Part shown: positions 1-7,231 of the stretch, in pieces
How positions within the stretch are numbered: the stretch's first letter is position 1
Layout: every line of letters starts with the position of its first letter
From: an uncultured Bacteroides sp.
GTDB taxonomy: Bacteria > Bacteroidota > Bacteroidia > Bacteroidales > Bacteroidaceae
NCBI RefSeq assembly: GCF_905207245.1
Contig: NZ_CAJLKP010000083.1
Location: forward strand, 1-26,108
Direction: 5' to 3'
Length of the DNA: 26,108 nucleotides
The notes under the pieces: generated by a model
What the model was told of the DNA's origin: nothing
The model's database searches: none
What the model saw: the letters and a program-made list of their open reading frames with translations, nothing else
Program-made: the position numbers and the translations under genes

Positions 1-14
1 TGTAGCTCGTAACT
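1..14. repeat. Truncated edge of a heptamer-arm element (element A)
   Basis: The first 14 bases of the window are identical to positions 3729-3742, inside the right arm of element B, and read as two 7-bp units, TGTAGCT and CGTAACT. This suggests that another copy of the intergenic element family ends here, upstream of the exporter operon. The rest lies outside the window. Confidence 0.55.
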
Positions 15-108
15 GATTCAAATCCGTATAGAAAAGAATAATTTCGTCAACTGGTTGTCGGCACAAAAAAGCATTCCGCCGTCGGAAACTTGTAAACTGT
101 CTATTCGT

Positions 109-140
109 TTTGTAGGTTTCCGGCGCACCTCATACCTTTG
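109..140 (+). promoter_or_regulatory. Bacteroidales promoter of the tolC-macAB operon
   Basis: TTTG at 109-112 is followed after 20 bases by TACCTTTG at 133-140. This matches the known Bacteroides -33 (TTTG) and -7 (TAnnTTTG) boxes. Transcription would start near 147, giving a leader of about 29 nt before the ATG at 176. Confidence 0.75.
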
Positions 141-175
141 TGTAGGTAAAAAACATATTTAGTAACAACAGAGAT

Positions 176-1621
176 ATGAGAAATGTAAGAAGATTGACAG
201 TGATAACACTATGCGTGGCAAGTGCTTGTGCAGGCAGTTCAACGCTGCATGCACAGGTCCCCGCCTCTGCTATGCAAACGGAAAGCACAGCACAGGATGC
301 CCCCCTGCAAGAGGACGCTGCTCTGCAAAAAGATGAAGCACTCCCTTCGCAATGGGACTTGCAAACTTGCATCGACTATGCCTTGCAGCACAACATCACC
401 CTGAAGCGTAACCGCATCAGTGCGGAAAGCACCGAAGTGGACGTAAAAACCGCTAAGGCAGCCCTCTTCCCCAGCCTGTCGGCAAGCGTCAGCCAGCGTA
501 TCGTAAACCGCCCCAACAGTGAAAGCGGCACCATCATCAGTGGTGACAACATCACCAGCAGTACGAGCAAGACGTCATACAACGGTAGCTACGGCATCGA
601 CGCCAACTGGACCCTCTACAATGGCAATAAACGCCTGAACACCATTAAGCAGCAGACGTTGAACAACCGCATCGCCGAGCTCACCGTTGCCGAAAGCGAG
701 AATTCCATTGAGGAAAGCATCGCACAGATATATGTGCAGATACTTTATGCCGCCGAAGCCGTGAAAGTGAATGAAAACACTCTTGCCGTGAGCCAGGCCG
801 AACGCAACCGTGCACAGCAGTTGTTGGAAGCCGGAAGCATCGCCAAAAGCGACCTTGCACAACTGGAATCGCAGGTGAGTACGGATAAATATCAGTTGGT
901 GACCGCGCAAGCCACCCTACAGGATTACAAGCTGCAACTGAAACAGCTCCTCGAACTGGACGGTGAACAGGAAATGGACCTCTACCTCCCCAGCTTGGGC
1001 GATGAGAGTGTATTGATACCGCTGCCCACCAAAACAGATGTGTATCGCGCCGCCCTCACCTTTCGTCCGGAAATTGAATCGGGCAAACTGAACATACAGG
1101 CATCCGACCTCGACATCAGCATTGCCAAAGCAGGATACATCCCTACCCTGAGCCTCAGTGCCGGCATCGGAACCACCAATGCCAACGGCAACGATTACTC
1201 TTTCTCCGAACAGGTGAAAAACAACTGGAACAACTCGCTGGGACTGACCGTAAGCATCCCCATCTTCAACAACCGCCAGACCAAGAGCGCCGTGCAGAAG
1301 GCCCGCCTGCAAAAGCAGACCAGCGAACTGGACTTTCTGGACCAGCAGAAGACTCTGTATAAGACCATCGAAAGCCTATGGCTGGATGCCAACAGCGCGC
1401 AACAGCAATACGTGGCCGCCGCCCAGAAACTGCGCAGCACGCAGACAAGTTACGACCTCATTCAGGAACAGTTCAACCTGGGTATGAAGAATACCGTGGA
1501 ACTACTGACGGAGAAGAACAACCTCCTCAATGCACAGCAGGAAACGCTGCAAGCCAAGTATATGGCGATATTGAATGCACAGTTGTTGCGTTTCTACCAA
1601 GGAGAAGGAATAGTACTATAA
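176..1621 (+). CDS. TolC family outer membrane efflux protein
   Basis: This 481-residue protein is the outer-membrane channel of a tripartite exporter. A signal peptide occupies about residues 1-26 (basic start, hydrophobic core, LHA-Q cleavage site). The mature protein begins with an acidic, alanine-rich linker, then the conserved family opening WDLQTCIDYALQHNITLKRN. Two similar long-helix halves follow, rich in Gln, Ala and Leu, as in the outer membrane efflux protein repeats, and the second half includes a typical PIFNNRQTKSAVQKA segment. The length is normal for the family. It is the first gene behind a good promoter, and the adaptor gene starts 49 bases after its stop, so the two are very likely co-transcribed with the ABC genes. 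The substrate cannot be read from the sequence; antibiotics, peptides and glycolipids are all possible for this class. Confidence 0.93.
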   Translation: MRNVRRLTVITLCVASACAGSSTLHAQVPASAMQTESTAQDAPLQEDAALQKDEALPSQWDLQTCIDYALQHNITLKRNRISAESTEVDVKTAKAALFPSLSASVSQRIVNRPNSESGTIISGDNITSSTSKTSYNGSYGIDANWTLYNGNKRLNTIKQQTLNNRIAELTVAESENSIEESIAQIYVQILYAAEAVKVNENTLAVSQAERNRAQQLLEAGSIAKSDLAQLESQVSTDKYQLVTAQATLQDYKLQLKQLLELDGEQEMDLYLPSLGDESVLIPLPTKTDVYRAALTFRPEIESGKLNIQASDLDISIAKAGYIPTLSLSAGIGTTNANGNDYSFSEQVKNNWNNSLGLTVSIPIFNNRQTKSAVQKARLQKQTSELDFLDQQKTLYKTIESLWLDANSAQQQYVAAAQKLRSTQTSYDLIQEQFNLGMKNTVELLTEKNNLLNAQQETLQAKYMAILNAQLLRFYQGEGIVL

Positions 1622-1670
1622 GTACGCTTCCAAACGTAAAATCAATTCAATAAGTATATCATATAAAAGT

Positions 1671-2891
1671 ATGAGCAAGAAAAAAATTATCATCGTAGCA
1701 GCCGGAGTCATCATTGTAGCCGGCATAGCTATCTGGGCATTTGGCGGACAAGCCAAAAAACGGAAGGTGGTGTACGAGACGACCACCGTGGGGCGTGCCG
1801 ACATCTCCAACTCTGTGACCGCCACAGGCACCATCGAACCGGTGACCGAAGTGGAAGTAGGTACGCAGGTCAGCGGCATCATCGACAAGTTGTATGCAGA
1901 TTACAACTCGGTAGTAACCAAAGGGCAACTCATCGCTGAAATGGATAAAGTGACCCTGCAAAGCGAACTCGCTTCGCAAAAGGCAACCTACGACGGTGCC
2001 AAAGCCGAATACGAATATCAGCAGAAGAACTATGAGCGCAACAAGGGTTTACATGAGAAGCAACTCATCAGCGATACGGACTACGAGCAAAGTCTTTACA
2101 ACTATCAGAAAGCGAAAAGTGCTTTCGACAGCAGCAAGGCTTCTCTTGCCAAGGCGGAACGTAACCTGTCATACGCCACCATCACCTCTCCTATTGACGG
2201 AGTAGTCATCAGCCGTGACGTGGAAGAAGGACAGACCGTAGCTTCCGGTTTCGAAACCCCGACCCTCTTCACCATTGCTGCCGACCTGACACAGATGCAG
2301 GTAGTGGCCGACGTGGATGAAGCTGATATAGGTGATGTGGAAGAAGGACAACGAGTGAGCTTCACCGTAGATGCTTATCCTAACGATGTATTCGAAGGAA
2401 AGGTGACGCAAATCCGTCTGGGAGCTACGAGCAGTTCAAGCAGCACCACGACCACCACGGTGATAACGTATGAAGTGGTCATCTCTGCGCACAACCCGGA
2501 TTTGAAACTGAAACCAAGGCTGACAGCTAACATCACCATCTATACACTGGACAAGCAAGGAGTGCTGAGCGTTCCCGCAAAAGCGCTGCGCTTTGCACCC
2601 GCAATTCCGTTGGTGGGTCAGGATGCTATTATCAAAGATTGCGAAGGTGAACATAAAGTGTGGACCAAAGAAGGAAATACATTCACTGCACATCCGGTCA
2701 GCATCGGCATCTCCAATGGGATAATGACAGAAATTACAGGTGGCGTCAATGAAGGTACACAGATTGTGGCTGATGCAGTAATTAGTACCACTGGCGAACA
2801 AGCTGTCATGCCCGAAGGACAACCTGACGGTGAAAGAAGTCCATTCATGCCTGGCCCTCCGGGAGGAAATAAGAAAAAGAACGGTAAATGA
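1671..2891 (+). CDS. MacA-like periplasmic adaptor (HlyD/RND-type membrane fusion protein)
   Basis: This 406-residue adaptor would link the inner-membrane ABC permease to the outer-membrane channel. A single N-terminal membrane anchor spans about residues 6-24. It is followed by a barrel-sandwich (lipoyl-like) half around VTATGTIEPVTEVEVGTQVSG, a long alpha hairpin rich in Lys, Glu and Tyr (about 95-165), and the returning lipoyl half with TITSPIDGVVISRDVEEGQTV. Beta-barrel and membrane-proximal domains complete the protein. Two oddities are visible. A Ser/Thr run at about residues 253-264 sits in the barrel where MacA-type proteins usually carry a short loop. The C-terminal tail is rich in Pro, Gly, Lys and Asn. 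The gene lies between the channel gene and the ATPase gene, with a gap of only 19 bases to the latter. Confidence 0.93.
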   Translation: MSKKKIIIVAAGVIIVAGIAIWAFGGQAKKRKVVYETTTVGRADISNSVTATGTIEPVTEVEVGTQVSGIIDKLYADYNSVVTKGQLIAEMDKVTLQSELASQKATYDGAKAEYEYQQKNYERNKGLHEKQLISDTDYEQSLYNYQKAKSAFDSSKASLAKAERNLSYATITSPIDGVVISRDVEEGQTVASGFETPTLFTIAADLTQMQVVADVDEADIGDVEEGQRVSFTVDAYPNDVFEGKVTQIRLGATSSSSSTTTTTVITYEVVISAHNPDLKLKPRLTANITIYTLDKQGVLSVPAKALRFAPAIPLVGQDAIIKDCEGEHKVWTKEGNTFTAHPVSIGISNGIMTEITGGVNEGTQIVADAVISTTGEQAVMPEGQPDGERSPFMPGPPGGNKKKNGK

Positions 2892-2910
2892 TTACAAAAA
2901 AACAAACTAT

Positions 2911-3657
2911 ATGAGCAAAACAGTCATAGAATTGCAAAATATCCGGCGGGACTTCCAGGTGGGTGAAGAAACGGTACATGCATTGCGTGGCGTCTCCTTC
3001 TCCATCGCCGAAGGGGAGTTCGTCACCATCATGGGTACGTCCGGCTCCGGCAAATCGACGCTGTTGAACACCTTGGGCTGCCTCGACACCCCTACCAGTG
3101 GCGAATATCTGCTGGACGGCATATCTGTGCGCACCATGAGTAAGCCTCAACGTGCCATTTTGAGAAATCGTAAAATCGGCTTTGTCTTCCAGAGCTATAA
3201 CCTGCTCGCAAAGACCACTGCCGTAGAGAATGTGGAACTCCCCTTGATGTACAACGCCTCCGTCTCAGCCGCCGAACGCCGCCGCCGTGCCATCGAAGCC
3301 CTGCAAGCCGTGGGACTGGGCGACCGTCTGGAACATAAATCGAACCAGATGTCCGGTGGCCAGATGCAACGCGTAGCCATCGCCCGCGCCTTGGTGAACA
3401 ATCCCGCCGTAATCCTCGCCGACGAAGCAACGGGTAATCTGGATACACGTACTTCTTTCGATATCCTGGTCCTCTTTCAAAAGTTGCATGCCGAAGGACG
3501 CACCATCATATTCGTCACCCACAATCCCGAAATAGCGCAATACAGCAGCCGAAACATCCGCCTGCGCGACGGACGCGTGACGGAAGATACAGTAAATCAG
3601 AATATTCTCTCGGCAACTGCAGCCTTGGCAGCGTTGCCAAAGAGTGACGAAGATTGA
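2911..3657 (+). CDS. MacB/LolD-type ABC transporter ATP-binding protein
   Basis: This 248-residue ATPase powers the MacB-type exporter from the cytoplasmic face. Walker A is GTSGSGKST at 42-50, the Q-loop is at Gln94, the signature is MSGGQ at 147-151 (Met in place of the usual Leu), Walker B is VILADEA at 167-173, and the H-loop is His204. The open frame extends upstream to 2830, but that start would lie inside the adaptor gene. The ATG at 2911 begins with the typical MSKTVIELQNI opening and directly follows an A-rich stretch, so I chose it. In E. coli MacB the ATPase and permease are fused; here they are separate proteins, as is common in Bacteroidetes. Element B separates this gene from the permease gene. 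Confidence 0.94.
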   Translation: MSKTVIELQNIRRDFQVGEETVHALRGVSFSIAEGEFVTIMGTSGSGKSTLLNTLGCLDTPTSGEYLLDGISVRTMSKPQRAILRNRKIGFVFQSYNLLAKTTAVENVELPLMYNASVSAAERRRRAIEALQAVGLGDRLEHKSNQMSGGQMQRVAIARALVNNPAVILADEATGNLDTRTSFDILVLFQKLHAEGRTIIFVTHNPEIAQYSSRNIRLRDGRVTEDTVNQNILSATAALAALPKSDED

Positions 3658-3663
3658 TAAATC

Positions 3664-3764
3664 AGCTACAAGCTACCAGCTACAAGTAACAAGTAGCTGC
3701 ACCGTCATGCTGCCAAGCACTCGTAGCTTGTAGCTCGTAACTTGTAGCTTATAAGCTCGTAACT
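3664..3764. repeat. Heptamer-arm palindromic element B
   Basis: The left arm (3664-3695) is made of 7-bp units such as AGCTACA and AGCTACC. The right arm (3720-3764) carries the inverse-complement type, such as TGTAGCT and CGTAACT. Between them lies a core with GCTGCACC at 3696-3703. The element begins seven bases after the ATPase stop codon and ends about ten bases before the permease start, inside one operon. The arms are related to those of elements A and E. Confidence 0.8.
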
Positions 3765-3774
3765 AAAAAAAATT

Positions 3775-4995
3775 ATGAACGGAACAAACCTTTTCAAAAT
3801 AGCCCTTCGCGCCCTTGCCAACAACAAGTTGCGCGCTTTCCTCACCATGTTGGGTATCATCATCGGTGTGGCGTCCGTCATCACCATGCTTGCCATCGGA
3901 CAAGGCTCGAAAAAGAGCATCCAGGCACAGATATCGGAGATGGGCTCGAATATGATTATGATTCATCCGGGTGGTGATACACGTGGTGGTGTCCGGCAAG
4001 ACGCCTCGGCCATGCAAACACTGAAACTAACCGACTATGAGGCGTTGCGAGATGAAACGAACTTTCTGGCAGCCGTCAGCCCCAACGTGTCATCCAGTGG
4101 ACAACTCATTGCCGGCAACAACAACTACCCTGCCTCAGTGAACGGTGTAGGCACCGAGTATCTCGAAATCCGCCAACTGAGTGTGGAGAGCGGTGAAATG
4201 TTTACCGAAGCTGATATCCAGAGTGCCGCCAAAGTCTGCATCATCGGTAAAACCATTGTGGACAACCTTTTCCCTAACGGACAAGACCCTATCGGCCATA
4301 CCATCCGTTTCAATCAGATACCTCTGCGCGTAGTAGGTGTACTCAAAGCCAAAGGATACAACTCCATGGGCATGGACCAGGACGAAATTGTGCTGGCTCC
4401 CTACACCACCGTAATGAAACGTATGCTTGCCGTCACCTATCTGCAAGGTATTTTTGCCTCTGCCCTCTCCGAGGATATGACGGATTATGCAACGGATGAA
4501 GTCACCACCCTCCTGCGCCGTAACCATAAGCTGAAAGAGAACGACAACGACGACTTCACCATCCGTAGCCAACAGGAACTCAGCACCATGCTGAACTCCA
4601 CCACAGACCTAATGACTACACTTCTGGCATGCATCGCCGGTATCTCACTGGTGGTAGGTGGCATCGGTATCATGAACATCATGTACGTCAGCGTAACGGA
4701 ACGTACCCGCGAAATCGGTCTGCGTATGTCCGTCGGCGCCCGTGGTGTAGATATTCTTTCACAATTCCTGATTGAGGCCATCCTCATCAGTATCACGGGG
4801 GGCATCATCGGAGTCGTCATCGGCTGCGGAGCCGCATTTATCGTGAAGAACGTAGCCCACTGGCCCATCTATATCCAAGCCTGGAGCGTATTCCTCTCCT
4901 TCGCAGTCTGCACCGTCACCGGCGTATTCTTCGGTTGGTATCCCGCCAAGAAGGCGGCTGATCTGGACCCGATAGAGGCGATAAGATACGAGTAA
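3775..4995 (+). CDS. MacB-like ABC transporter permease (FtsX/MacB core)
   Basis: This 406-residue inner-membrane permease partners with the ATPase encoded just upstream. It begins with the cytoplasmic MacB opening (IALRALANNKLRAFLTMLGI) and a first membrane helix at about 22-44. A large periplasmic core domain follows (about 45-275), then three C-terminal helices of the FtsX domain, which includes the conserved segment ERTREIGLRMSVGARG and ends DLDPIEAIRYE. Four helices and one large periplasmic domain match the mechanotransmission fold known for MacB. Element B (about 100 bp) sits between the ATPase and this gene, but direction and function argue for one transcript. The TAA stop at 4993-4995 abuts the first heptamer of element C. 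Confidence 0.94.
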   Translation: MNGTNLFKIALRALANNKLRAFLTMLGIIIGVASVITMLAIGQGSKKSIQAQISEMGSNMIMIHPGGDTRGGVRQDASAMQTLKLTDYEALRDETNFLAAVSPNVSSSGQLIAGNNNYPASVNGVGTEYLEIRQLSVESGEMFTEADIQSAAKVCIIGKTIVDNLFPNGQDPIGHTIRFNQIPLRVVGVLKAKGYNSMGMDQDEIVLAPYTTVMKRMLAVTYLQGIFASALSEDMTDYATDEVTTLLRRNHKLKENDNDDFTIRSQQELSTMLNSTTDLMTTLLACIAGISLVVGGIGIMNIMYVSVTERTREIGLRMSVGARGVDILSQFLIEAILISITGGIIGVVIGCGAAFIVKNVAHWPIYIQAWSVFLSFAVCTVTGVFFGWYPAKKAADLDPIEAIRYE

Positions 4996-5091
4996 ATGAA
5001 GAATGAAGAACGAAAAATGAAGAATGAAGAATTATGCTGCGCAGTCATATTTGTATGGCAATTCTTCATTCTTCATTCCTCATTCTTCATT
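4995..5091. repeat. Heptamer-arm palindromic element C
   Basis: The left arm (4995-5029) is five exact 7-bp steps: AATGAAG twice, AACGAAA, then AATGAAG twice. The core has GCTGCGCA at 5036-5043. The right arm (5061-5088) is ATTCTTC twice, ATTCCTC, then ATTCTTC, the reverse complement of the left arm type. Counted outward from the core, the variant unit is the third one in both arms. The element starts on the last base of the permease stop codon and ends about 20 bases before the histidine kinase start. Confidence 0.88.
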
Positions 5092-5111
5092 AAAATTATT
5101 ATTTTTGTAAC

Positions 5112-6170
5112 ATGATTACGCAAGATTCCAAAACCCGTCGGACTGTAGAAGTCCTCATTCATATTATCGGATGGGGTATCATCTTCGGCTTCCCGTTTCT
5201 TCTGATGAACCGTAGCGGTTTCTCAGTAAGCTGGATAGATTATCTGCGTCATGGCAGCGCAGTTCCGATTTCATTCCTCATCGTGTTCTATATAAACTAT
5301 TGCTTCTTTATCCCCCGTTTCCTGTTCGAGGGACGCATCAAGCAATATATAATAGTGAACCTGCTACTCATCCTCTGCACCGCCATCGGAGTACATTTCT
5401 GGCAGAATTTCATCTTCCACACGTTTGTAAAAGTCGAAGCTCCCAGACGCCCCGGACCTCCCGGCTGGATATTTATCCTGCGCGACGTATTCTCCATGAT
5501 TCTCACTGTGGGACTGGCTGCTGCCATCCGCATGAGTGGTCGTTGGGTGAATGTGGAAGCCGCCCGCCGGGAGGCTGAAAAAAGCCGTACGGAAGCTGAA
5601 CTGAAAAACTTGCGTAACCAACTGAACCCACACTTCCTGCTCAACACCCTGAACAATATTTATGCCCTCATCGCCTTCGACAGCGACAAAGCACAAGCTG
5701 CCGTTCAGGAACTGAGCCGCTTGTTGCGCCACGTCCTCTACGATAACCAACAGAATTACGTTGCCCTGGGCAAAGAGATGGATTTCATCCGCAACTACAT
5801 CGAGTTGATGCGCATCCGCCTTGCCTCCAACGTAACCGTAGAAACAAAAATCGACGTCCACGCCGACAGCCGCACGGAGATTGCCCCACTCATTTTCATC
5901 TCCCTCATAGAGAATGCCTTCAAACATGGTATCTCACCCACCGAACCCAGCTTCATCCGCATCCATTTCAGCGAAAGTCCCGGTCAGGTATGCTGTGAAA
6001 TCACAAACAGTTACCACCCCAAGAACCAAGCTGATAAAAGTGGAAGCGGCATAGGGCTGGAGCAAGTGCGGAAACGACTCGAGCTGACCTATCCCGGCCA
6101 GTACGAATGGAAACAGGGAGTGAGTGATGACGGGAAAGAGTATAAATCTGTGCTAAATATCAAATATTAA
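5112..6170 (+). CDS. LytS/YehU-type sensor histidine kinase
   Basis: This 352-residue membrane kinase would phosphorylate the LytTR regulator encoded next. Four hydrophobic helices are visible at about 13-32, 48-66, 78-98 and 119-141. A short charged coiled stretch (about 148-168) leads into the His_kinase domain with QLNPHFLLNTLNNIYAL, whose likely phosphoacceptor is His174. The HATPase_c domain shows an N-box (SLIENAFKHG, 264-273) and a G-box (GSGIGLEQV, 311-319). There is no recognisable extracellular sensor domain, so the signal may be sensed in or near the membrane. It follows the exporter genes on the same strand, so exporter and sensor may be functionally linked, but that is an inference. 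The last codons and the TAA stop lie inside the first arm of element D. Confidence 0.93.
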   Translation: MITQDSKTRRTVEVLIHIIGWGIIFGFPFLLMNRSGFSVSWIDYLRHGSAVPISFLIVFYINYCFFIPRFLFEGRIKQYIIVNLLLILCTAIGVHFWQNFIFHTFVKVEAPRRPGPPGWIFILRDVFSMILTVGLAAAIRMSGRWVNVEAARREAEKSRTEAELKNLRNQLNPHFLLNTLNNIYALIAFDSDKAQAAVQELSRLLRHVLYDNQQNYVALGKEMDFIRNYIELMRIRLASNVTVETKIDVHADSRTEIAPLIFISLIENAFKHGISPTEPSFIRIHFSESPGQVCCEITNSYHPKNQADKSGSGIGLEQVRKRLELTYPGQYEWKQGVSDDGKEYKSVLNIKY

Positions 6171-6238
6171 GTATTAATTGGCTGTGCATTAGCAGTAACA
6201 TTGCGCAACCAATTAATATTTAATAATTAAAAATTAAT
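6158..6238. repeat. Heptamer-arm element D between kinase and regulator
   Basis: The left arm reads ATATCAA, ATATTAA, GTATTAA and overlaps the last codons and stop of the kinase gene. The core runs from GGCTGTGCA (6180-6188) to TTGCGCAACC (6201-6210), which partly pair with each other. The right arm is four exact 7-bp steps at 6211-6238: AATTAAT, ATTTAAT, AATTAAA, AATTAAT. It ends 11 bases before the response regulator start. Confidence 0.8.
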
Positions 6239-6249
6239 ACCTAAATTTC

Positions 6250-6951
6250 ATGAACCTAACTTGTGCCATCGTAGACGACGAACCTTTAGCTTTAGGTCTT
6301 TTGGAAAGCTACGTCAACAAAACCCCGTTCCTGACATTAACGGGAAAGTATTCCAGTGCCGTACAGGCCATGAAGGAATTGCCGGAAAAGCAGGTAGACT
6401 TGCTCTTCCTCGACATACAGATGCCGGAACTCAATGGCCTGGAGTTCTCCAAAATGGTAGATTCGCATACACGCATTGTGTTCAGCACTGCTTTTGAGCA
6501 ATACGCCATCGATGGCTACAAGGTGAATGCATTGGATTATCTGCTGAAACCTATCTCCTATGTAGACTTTTTGCAGGCAGCAAATAAAGCCGTGCAGTGG
6601 TTTGAGCTATTGCAACAACCGAAAGATGAAATTGAAAGCATCTTCGTGAAAAGTGACTATAAACTGGTGCAAATAGAGCTTAAAAAGATACTTTATGTGG
6701 AAGGCTTAAAGGATTATGTCAAGATTTATACAGAAGACAATCCCCGTCCGATTTTATCACTAATGAGTATGAAGTCGATGGAGGAATTATTACCGGCATC
6801 CCGTTTCATGCGGGTTCACAGGTCCTACATTATACAAAAGGAAAAAATACGAGTTATTGACCGCGGACGCATAGTGTTCGATAAAACGTATATACCCGTC
6901 AGCGACAGTTATAAACAGGTATTTCAAGCATTCTTAGATAAAAGAAGTTAG
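6250..6951 (+). CDS. LytTR family response regulator
   Basis: This 233-residue regulator pairs with the upstream kinase. The receiver domain (about 3-115) has the acidic pair Asp9/Asp10, the phosphoacceptor Asp55 in LLFLDIQMPELNG, Thr80 and Lys100 in the LLKP motif. A LytTR DNA-binding domain follows (about 133-230) with the typical segments ILYVEGLKDYVKIYT and FMRVHRSYIIQ. LytTR proteins bind paired direct repeats about two helical turns apart. A paired direct repeat of exactly that spacing starts 17 bases after this gene's stop codon (see 6968-7001), which makes the adjacent small RNA promoter a candidate target. Autoregulation and control of the exporter operon are also possible. Confidence 0.95.
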   Translation: MNLTCAIVDDEPLALGLLESYVNKTPFLTLTGKYSSAVQAMKELPEKQVDLLFLDIQMPELNGLEFSKMVDSHTRIVFSTAFEQYAIDGYKVNALDYLLKPISYVDFLQAANKAVQWFELLQQPKDEIESIFVKSDYKLVQIELKKILYVEGLKDYVKIYTEDNPRPILSLMSMKSMEELLPASRFMRVHRSYIIQKEKIRVIDRGRIVFDKTYIPVSDSYKQVFQAFLDKRS

Positions 6952-6967
6952 GAAATAACATCTATTA

Positions 6968-7001
6968 GTCGATAAAATATTCGAATTTGTCGACAAAACA
7001 T
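6968..7001 (+). promoter_or_regulatory. Paired 13-bp direct repeats, candidate LytTR operator
   Basis: GTCGATAAAATAT (6968-6980) and GTCGACAAAACAT (6989-7001) differ only at two pyrimidine positions and start 21 bp apart, which places them on the same face of the helix. The proximal copy ends nine bases before the TTG box of the small RNA promoter. The second copy also takes part in a 12-bp palindrome, TTTGTCGACAAA at 6986-6997. Repeats and spacing are directly seen; binding by the neighbouring regulator is inferred. Confidence 0.5.
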
Positions 7002-7010
7002 AATTTCCTA

Positions 7011-7041
7011 TTGCATATTAAAAAATGTTTTTTTATCTTTG
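7011..7041 (+). promoter_or_regulatory. Strong Bacteroidales promoter of the predicted small RNA
   Basis: TTG at 7011-7013 is followed after 20 bases by TATCTTTG at 7034-7041, a full match to the -7 consensus. Transcription is expected near 7048. No open reading frame starts soon after it, whereas a strong terminator lies about 70-110 nt downstream. Confidence 0.75.
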
Positions 7042-7047
7042 CATCGA

Positions 7048-7158
7048 ACAGATAAAGGAAGTTGTGAAACTTCCCCCAATAGAATAGTTTAGTTAAGTCT
7101 AGTTTAGTTTTTGTGTGAAAGTGCTTCCCCGTTAGAGAACGACAAGGAAGCACTTTTT
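7048..7158 (+). ncRNA. Predicted small noncoding RNA of about 110 nt
   Basis: The RNA is bounded by a consensus promoter and an intrinsic terminator. Near the 5' end a perfect hairpin, GGAAGTT-GTGA-AACTTCC (7057-7074), closes a GNRA-type tetraloop. A U-rich single-stranded middle carries the exact direct repeat TAGTTTAGTT at 7085-7094 and 7100-7109. The 3' end is the terminator stem at 7118-7156. The 5' GGAAG could alternatively pair with the CTTCC of the terminator's 5' arm (7124-7128), so a conformational switch is conceivable. I do not recognise it as a named family. It could instead be a leader with attenuation for the small protein gene downstream, but that gene has its own -7 box. Confidence 0.6.
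7118..7158 (+). terminator. Intrinsic terminator of the small RNA
   Basis: An 11-bp perfect stem pairs AAAGTGCTTCC (7118-7128) with GGAAGCACTTT (7146-7156). An inner CGTT-AGAG-AACG mini-stem (7130-7141) sits inside the loop, and the T run 7154-7158 follows. It would also stop read-through from the response regulator gene. Confidence 0.85.
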
Positions 7159-7194
7159 ATTTTGCTTTTATTTCCCGTTTTGTATATCATTGCC

Positions 7195-7202
7195 TATCTT
7201 TG
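7195..7202 (+). promoter_or_regulatory. -7 box of a probable promoter for the small membrane protein
   Basis: TATCTTTG matches the Bacteroidales -7 consensus exactly. No TTTG stands at the ideal 19-20 base distance, so this may be a weak or activator-dependent promoter. A start near 7209 would leave an A-rich leader of about 23 nt before the ATG at 7232. Confidence 0.5.
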
Positions 7203-7231
7203 CCAACCGAAAAAACTAAAAACTATAGATT

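Noticed and set aside
2830..2910. Upstream extension of the ABC ATPase frame to an ATG at 2830.
   Set aside because: It would overlap the adaptor gene by about 60 bases and adds residues unlike any ABC ATPase N-terminus; the ATG at 2911 gives the family's normal opening.
4995..5091. Tandem 7-bp repeats considered as a CRISPR array or phase-variable promoter tract.
   Set aside because: Units are far too short for CRISPR repeats, there are no spacers or cas genes, and the tract is an inverted pair between genes rather than inside a promoter or a coding start.
5100..5107. TATTTTTG, a match to the -7 promoter consensus just before the histidine kinase gene.
   Set aside because: It lies four bases before the ATG, so transcription would start within or after the start codon, and the region 19-21 bases upstream is the element C arm with no TTG box.
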